Positions 58,985-64,000 of a stretch of DNA of 64,000 nt are shown piece by piece. The position numbers and the translations under genes were made by a program. Origin of the DNA: Clonostachys chloroleuca (Eukaryota > Ascomycota > Sordariomycetes > Hypocreales > Bionectriaceae); the NCBI GenBank assembly GCA_037952775.1, contig JBANAY010000003.1:12462001-12526000 (forward strand), given 5' to 3'. The notes beneath the pieces are model-generated. The model had not been told where the DNA came from and did not search any database. It saw only the letters and a program-made list of their open reading frames with translations. Position 1 is the stretch's first letter, and each line of letters begins with the position of its first letter.

Positions 58985-61354
58985 CTAGGCTGACGAGAAG
59001 TAGGCAAGGGCAGCGCAGAACGTGCTCTCATTATCGGGCAGGTGAGTCATGAGACCCTTACCGCCAGAGGTGATGACGTTGGTGCTGGCCTTGGTGTTCA
59101 CACCGTACATGTAGACCTTGGAGTTCTCGACCTCAATCATGTTCTGCTGGCAGTCCTCAGTGTCCAGACACTCCTGGGTGTAGTTCTCGAAGAAGCTGTA
59201 CAATCCACCACCGTAGAAGAAGATGTCGCTGGAGTCGTGGATACGGAGACCCCAAGTCTTAGCGCATCGCTCACCAGTGCACTCGGCAAAGGTAGGGTCG
59301 AAGTACTTGGAGTTAGCAGTGAATGGGGTCTTGGCATCGGGGTTGCCCTGCATATAGGCAGTCTCGGTCTGGATGACACTCATGTAGACGTTCTGGGCGC
59401 CCTGGAGGTGGTAGTTGTAGAGGACATTGTGCTCAGAGGCGGTTCCCCACAGCCAGACGGGCTTGGTAGACTCGATGAGCAGACCACGGCCGTTGTAGAT
59501 GTTGATCTGGTTGAAGTCGGTACGGTCAAGCTCGTGGTCGGAAACCCAGAGCCAGGTGTTCTCCATGTACACGCTAGCAGTCTTGGTAATATGCATGAGC
59601 ATGAAGGCACCAATGCACTCAGGGTTGGCAGGGGTAGTCTGCTGGGGAGTCTTGCTGCACTTGTCGGACTGCAGGTTGGTACCAGCGGAGCCACCGATGC
59701 GGAAGTGGACGTCCCAGAGACCAGCGGAGCCCTTGCTGGCGGCCTCGAGATTCCACTCCACGAGGATGGCACCGGGCTGAGGACCCTGGGTCTCAATCAT
59801 GAGGTCGGAAATCTCAACATTGCCAACATCGCCTGGCTGGCCGACCTGGAGCATGGGCTTGGGGTTGGCCTGGTCGAGGAACTTGGAGTTGGCACCTCCA
59901 GCCATGATCAGAGGCCAGATCTCACCAACAATCTTGATGTTCTTGGGGACCTTGACGGTGTCGCTGATGATGTAGGCACCGTGGGGGAAGTAGACAACCT
60001 CGCCCTCAGCGGCACCGTCGAAGGCAGCCTGGATAGCGGCAGTATCATCAGTCTTACCGTCACCCTTGGCACCCTTGGTCTTGACGGAGATGAACTTGGA
60101 GGCATCAACATCAGCGTACTGAGGCTTGCTGCGGACGAAAACACGACCGGCGTCGTCAAGGAGAACGGCGGGCTTGGTGGGGGCGGTCTGAGTGGCCTGG
60201 ACGGCTTGACCGGAGCTACCAGTGTAGGAGCGTCCCTGGACGAAGGAGGAAACCTTCTGGTTACCGGGGAGGATGGTGGCGCCAGTTCCGCCGTTGGAGA
60301 CAGCGACAGGGACGTTGCTAGTGAAGTCGGTGTTGTCGATGATGAGGGTTCCGTTGGTGCCGGCCTGGGCAGGGTTGTAGAGGGACTTGATAGCGACAGG
60401 AGTGTCAGAAAAGACACCATCCTGAACAATGACTGTGCCGACGGTCTGAGCGTTGCCACCACTAGTCAGGTCAAGACCAACACCGCAGTTCTTGATGGTA
60501 AGTCCGTGGTAGTTCCAGACCCAGTTCCAGATCTGGTAGATGGCGGTGTTGCAGTTGTAGAAGCTCAGGTTGCGGGCAGTGAACTGCTGGCTGCCGAAGA
60601 AGGCACCGTACTTTCCACCGTGAAAGACGAGGTCGGTGATGAAACCACCAGATCCGTTCTCCATGAAGATACCCTGCTGGGCGTTGTCCTCGCTGCTGTC
60701 CTCAATCATGAAGAACTCGATGTTCTGGAGAGAGGTGGCCTGGGCAACCTGCCAGTGGATACCAGTACCTGAGGTCTTGGGCTGGGCGGTGACGTCGATC
60801 TTGAAGTTGCGAATCTGTCGGAAGAAGTTGTTCTGGTTGGTGAACCAGTTGTTACCGGTGTCAGCGTAAGGGTTGGCGTCGATGACAGCCATGCCCTGGA
60901 AGTTGGCACTGGACTTGAGGGTGGGGACATCAGAAAGATCACCAATCAAGTGGGTGTAGTAGTAGGCAACGATGGGCTTGGAGACAATGTAGGTACCAGG
61001 GGGGAAGTAGACGAGAGCGGGAGTGGTGGTGCTGGAGTCGCAGCCCAGACCGCATCGGTTGTTGCCAGCAGTGATGGCAGCGTTGATGGCAACAGTGTCA
61101 TCAGAGGAACCATCACCCTTGGCACCGTAGTCTTTGACGTTGCGGAAGACGGGGTAGTCGCTACCACTGGTGCCGAAGGGAACGGCGCCAGTGCGCTCAA
61201 TGCTCGAGAACCACCATGATGAGGCGGCCTGAGTACTGACATTAGCAGTCTGGTCCGCGACGGGGAATGGTGCAGGTGCAGGGCTTGCGGCCGCTTCAAG
61301 AGCGAACAGGCGCAGGGCCAGAAGACCCGTAGTGAGGAGCGAAGAAAGCCCCAT
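58985..61354 (-). CDS. GH55 exo-beta-1,3-glucanase (secreted)
   Basis: A large secreted beta-helical enzyme that cleaves beta-1,3-glucan, the main wall glucan of fungi and a storage glucan of hosts. The single exon of 789 residues begins at the ATG 61354 (MGLSSLLTTGLLALRLFA), giving a clear signal peptide; an in-frame upstream extension of 32 codons has no ATG. The two tandem beta-helix halves each start with the pectate-lyase-like block: VKDYGAKGDGSSDDTVAINA (about 73-92) and VKTKGAKGDGKTDDTAAIQ (about 425-443). Family blocks include TGIHWQVAQATSLQNIEF, IWNWVWNYHGLTIKNCGVG, IMAGGANSKFLDQANPKP and WLWVSDHELD. Codon use is strongly biased to C/G endings and a few preferred codons, suggesting high expression. 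Intact and full length. Confidence 0.94.
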   Translation of the reverse strand: MGLSSLLTTGLLALRLFALEAAASPAPAPFPVADQTANVSTQAASSWWFSSIERTGAVPFGTSGSDYPVFRNVKDYGAKGDGSSDDTVAINAAITAGNNRCGLGCDSSTTTPALVYFPPGTYIVSKPIVAYYYTHLIGDLSDVPTLKSSANFQGMAVIDANPYADTGNNWFTNQNNFFRQIRNFKIDVTAQPKTSGTGIHWQVAQATSLQNIEFFMIEDSSEDNAQQGIFMENGSGGFITDLVFHGGKYGAFFGSQQFTARNLSFYNCNTAIYQIWNWVWNYHGLTIKNCGVGLDLTSGGNAQTVGTVIVQDGVFSDTPVAIKSLYNPAQAGTNGTLIIDNTDFTSNVPVAVSNGGTGATILPGNQKVSSFVQGRSYTGSSGQAVQATQTAPTKPAVLLDDAGRVFVRSKPQYADVDASKFISVKTKGAKGDGKTDDTAAIQAAFDGAAEGEVVYFPHGAYIISDTVKVPKNIKIVGEIWPLIMAGGANSKFLDQANPKPMLQVGQPGDVGNVEISDLMIETQGPQPGAILVEWNLEAASKGSAGLWDVHFRIGGSAGTNLQSDKCSKTPQQTTPANPECIGAFMLMHITKTASVYMENTWLWVSDHELDRTDFNQINIYNGRGLLIESTKPVWLWGTASEHNVLYNYHLQGAQNVYMSVIQTETAYMQGNPDAKTPFTANSKYFDPTFAECTGERCAKTWGLRIHDSSDIFFYGGGLYSFFENYTQECLDTEDCQQNMIEVENSKVYMYGVNTKASTNVITSGGKGLMTHLPDNESTFCAALAYFSSA

Positions 61355-64000
61355 GATGAAATAAAACCAGCGGGTTGAGATCCTCCAGGGATACAAGCGG
61401 CGGTTTGGAAGTGGTTGAACTTGGTCAAAGTGCTCAAAAAGATGAAGCACACCCTGATGAAGTGGTTAGTGTTTTGAAGTTTGCTGAAAACTCAGTGCGA
61501 CGAGACGGCAGCGACAAGGTTTGCAAGTGGAAGAGGAAAAGGAGGTAAACGAAGTGAAAGTTGAAGAAGAAGTATAAATGACACCAGTTGAACTCAGGAC
61601 TGTGCCGAGAACTCAATAGGGCCAGGTGGTTATTGTCGAACACGACTGGTGTTGTGAGAAGATGGTGAGAACAAGCCCGGTGTATTTATCACAATACAAT
61701 CAGGCCAGGCATGATGAATGCTCGCGTGCAGTGAATAGAGAGGTGACGTTGCATAACGGAGTGAGATGAAAGGGTTTCTTGGGCCATTGTGGGACTTGAC
61801 AAAGGGTGTTTGATGACCCAGCAGACCACAACAGCGAAAGAGTACAATAGAGAATGAGATGGAAATGAAGCAGGACACTCGAAGCCCCATCACGCGCAAC
61901 GATCGACACTTGTCGATGGCACCAGCACTCTTCAACCTTCCCCACGGGGGAGCTGAGGGCGAGGCCTGCAGATGCAAATGCACGTGAATGGGGTGGATGA
62001 GAAGCACAGCGGGCAAACAGCAGTAGGGCCGAGGCCAAGCCCGACTCATCAACTTGGACTTCTCTATACGTAGACGGAACGTGTAGAAAAAAGCCCGGCT
62101 TCGTGGTGGGTGAAGCCAGCCAGGTGACAGGGAGCACTTGACGATGAGCCCAAGATCACAAGACTGCCGGTCGAGTCGAGCCTGAGCCTCCACCCAGCCC
62201 ACAAGATGCCGCCGCGAAGGAAAAGAAGCGCCGAAAAAAGGTGCACCTACCTACCAAGGAAATTCTTTTCGGTTCTGAGCTCGGACGAGTGCGAGAGAAA
62301 GGAGTGTCTTGGAAAGCAGCCGGTGCAAACGAAGGTGATGGTTGGAAGAAGGAACAGTAATGAATGAAGGTTGTTTTCCGTGGGGAAGACTCGCGTGCAG
62401 AGAGGAAAAGAGAAGAGGAAGAGGAGGAGTTTTGGAACGGATGGAGAGCACAACAGACAGGAGGAAGGAGTGAAGCGGCCGGACGGTACGCGTTTAAGTA
62501 TAAGGCGATGGAGTGGCAAGACACACTGGACTGCGCACACCCGCACGCAACTGTCAACGCCGCACTGACTGGCATGGCCTGGCCTGGGATGGGTGCACGT
62601 CACTCCCGGGAAACAAAGTAGAGATCCATGGGTACCTGATCGGAATCTGGGCCAGCGCTGCCCATGGACGTCGAGGTGCCGCCGGGATTGGGCCTCAGAC
62701 CAGCTCCAGAAGCAGGACTGGCATCCGGCACTGGCGCCATGTAGCCGCCACGGGCCTGCGGTGGAGTCATCCAGGGCGACGATATGAGACAGAGGGTCGG
62801 CTCTAGGGGTGCAGGATGCCTATCCAATCCAGCATTGTTGTCGTGTGTTCAGACAATGCAGCGTCGAGTGGCTCTGCGTCCTCAGGAGCACGCCGACCCT
62901 GCACGCACTCTACAGTACGCTAACCTCCGTGCCTGGCTGCACTTGGCCAAATTACGGCAGCTGGTCGAGCGGCGCATGAACTTGGGCCTGTCGATCTGTG
63001 CGCTTGGTCCGTCTAAAAGTGGGTGCGAGCCACCAGGAACTGTGTAAGGCGATGCCAAAACGGACAGTGTTTTGAATCTAAGATTTGCGGATGACTCGCT
63101 CCCTCGCGCCAGGAGCTGTGGTATGCTACACACACCACCTACCTACCTATAACAGTAATCTTATGCCTACCTACGGATACTTGTTGATAACAGATGGAGT
63201 ACGCTCTGCAGCGAAGAGGAAGCGCCTTAATTGCACATTCCTTGGCCGTACGACGCGCCACAGCCAAGGACACACCGGGCGCAAGCTGGGCGAATGAGCT
63301 AGAGCTCACCCTCACAGAACGAATGGCCAGTGGCTGCTGGTCTAAAAACAGCGAATACCACCCAAAGCCAGGTTCAACGGCATCCCCAGCCTGATTTGCG
63401 CCGAGGAGCAGCATCAACGTTACCCTGGTGGAGATCGTGCCCTGGCATCTGTTTCACCTGGGCCGCTCCCCAGCGAATCAGGCTAAGCTGCGACTGAGGG
63501 GATGCACAGTTCTGGGCTATTTTTGCATTTCGTCGATGTCTCTTCCAGACCAACGAGTACTGCATGGATCGCCTTTCTGTTTCACTCCTGTCCCTGCAAA
63601 CCTGCACCAAGCGTCATGCCATGACCGCCGGCACTTGAGATGGCCTCATGTACCTGTAATCATCCAGAGCACAATCCTGAGATGCCTACCTGGTAGCACC
63701 TAGTAGCACCTGGTAGCGCCCACTAGTCGCTCGCTTCCCACTGGCCGCCCTGTAGCGCCGCGCCAACAGCCTTGATCGGGCCCTGCCTTCCCAGCCTGGC
63801 AGCGAGCAGCGCAATCCATCTCAGCATCCAAGCCCAGCATCCAATCCTTCAAGATTCCAAGCAAGTGGCAACTCATGCACTCTGACAAACATCCAGGCCA
63901 AGGCTGGGAGTAAACCTCCCGGCAGTCGGGATAAGCACAGACAGGCGACCAGACGAGCGTGTGCCCATGCCAGTCGATTAGCTCTGTTTCGCCCGTGTTC
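61355..64000. other. Gene-less right flank, GH55 promoter side
   Basis: The proximal part (61355-62300) is C/T-rich on the minus strand and is the likely GH55 promoter and leader. A minus-strand frame at 62600-62827 (rich in Pro/Gly/Ser, ending LYFVSRE) has no support as a gene. Simple TACC-type repeats occur near 63130-63160. No RNA gene seen. Confidence 0.5.
63687..63720 (+). repeat. Short tandem repeat, 10-base unit
   Basis: The unit ACCTGGTAGC occurs three times, the middle copy with one change. Confidence 0.8.

Noticed and set aside
59042..60772. A 576-codon open frame on the plus strand
   Set aside because: It is antisense to the GH55 gene and arises from that gene's biased codon use. 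Its composition (Gly/Val/Leu/Asp-rich) has no domain.

Overview
This window is nuclear DNA of a filamentous ascomycete. The genes carry short GT..AG introns (about 50-190 nt) with CTAAC/CTGAC-like branch points. Typically fungal families are present: Zn2Cys6 regulators, HET proteins, GH55/GH78/GH95 secreted enzymes and a Slt2/Mps1-type MAP kinase. The sequence style fits Sordariomycetes, but this is an inference and not a species call.

Left part (1-14.6 kb): an open frame cut by the left edge, then a Zn2Cys6 transcription factor followed on the same strand by an NRPS-like adenylate-forming reductase (A-T-R) whose C-terminus is fused to what looks like a degenerate gluconokinase domain. This pair looks like a small biosynthetic locus and is the most unusual thing in the window. 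Next come a Nudix hydrolase, a long uncharacterised repeat-bearing protein and a small conserved protein. Middle-left (15-22.4 kb): housekeeping genes, namely an AhpC/TSA-like thioredoxin-fold protein, a YFH7-like P-loop kinase, type 2 methionine aminopeptidase and an Ups2-like lipid-transfer protein. At 23.3-33.4 kb: a HET-domain protein, a six-exon Lys2-type alpha-aminoadipate reductase, and a conserved fungal 'ankyrin repeat protein' family member carrying an in-frame stop.

Right part: a GH95 alpha-L-fucosidase (34.5-37.1 kb), dynactin p25 (38.0-38.7 kb), a 4.1 kb gap, a secreted DUF3455 protein (42.8-43.6 kb), the cell-wall-integrity MAP kinase (44.9-46.5 kb), a low-molecular-weight protein tyrosine phosphatase (48.1-48.7 kb) and an Ups1-like PRELI protein (49.5-50.2 kb). 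A gene-poor 6 kb stretch (50.2-56.2 kb) follows, holding diverged copies of a dispersed repeat whose differences are mostly transitions. Two secreted glycosidases, GH78 and GH55, close the window, with a gene-less flank to 64 kb.

A recurring technical point is that six otherwise intact genes each need one single-base correction, nearly always in or next to a homopolymer, to keep their reading frame. This looks like assembly error more than gene decay, so those genes are annotated as functional with a frame break.
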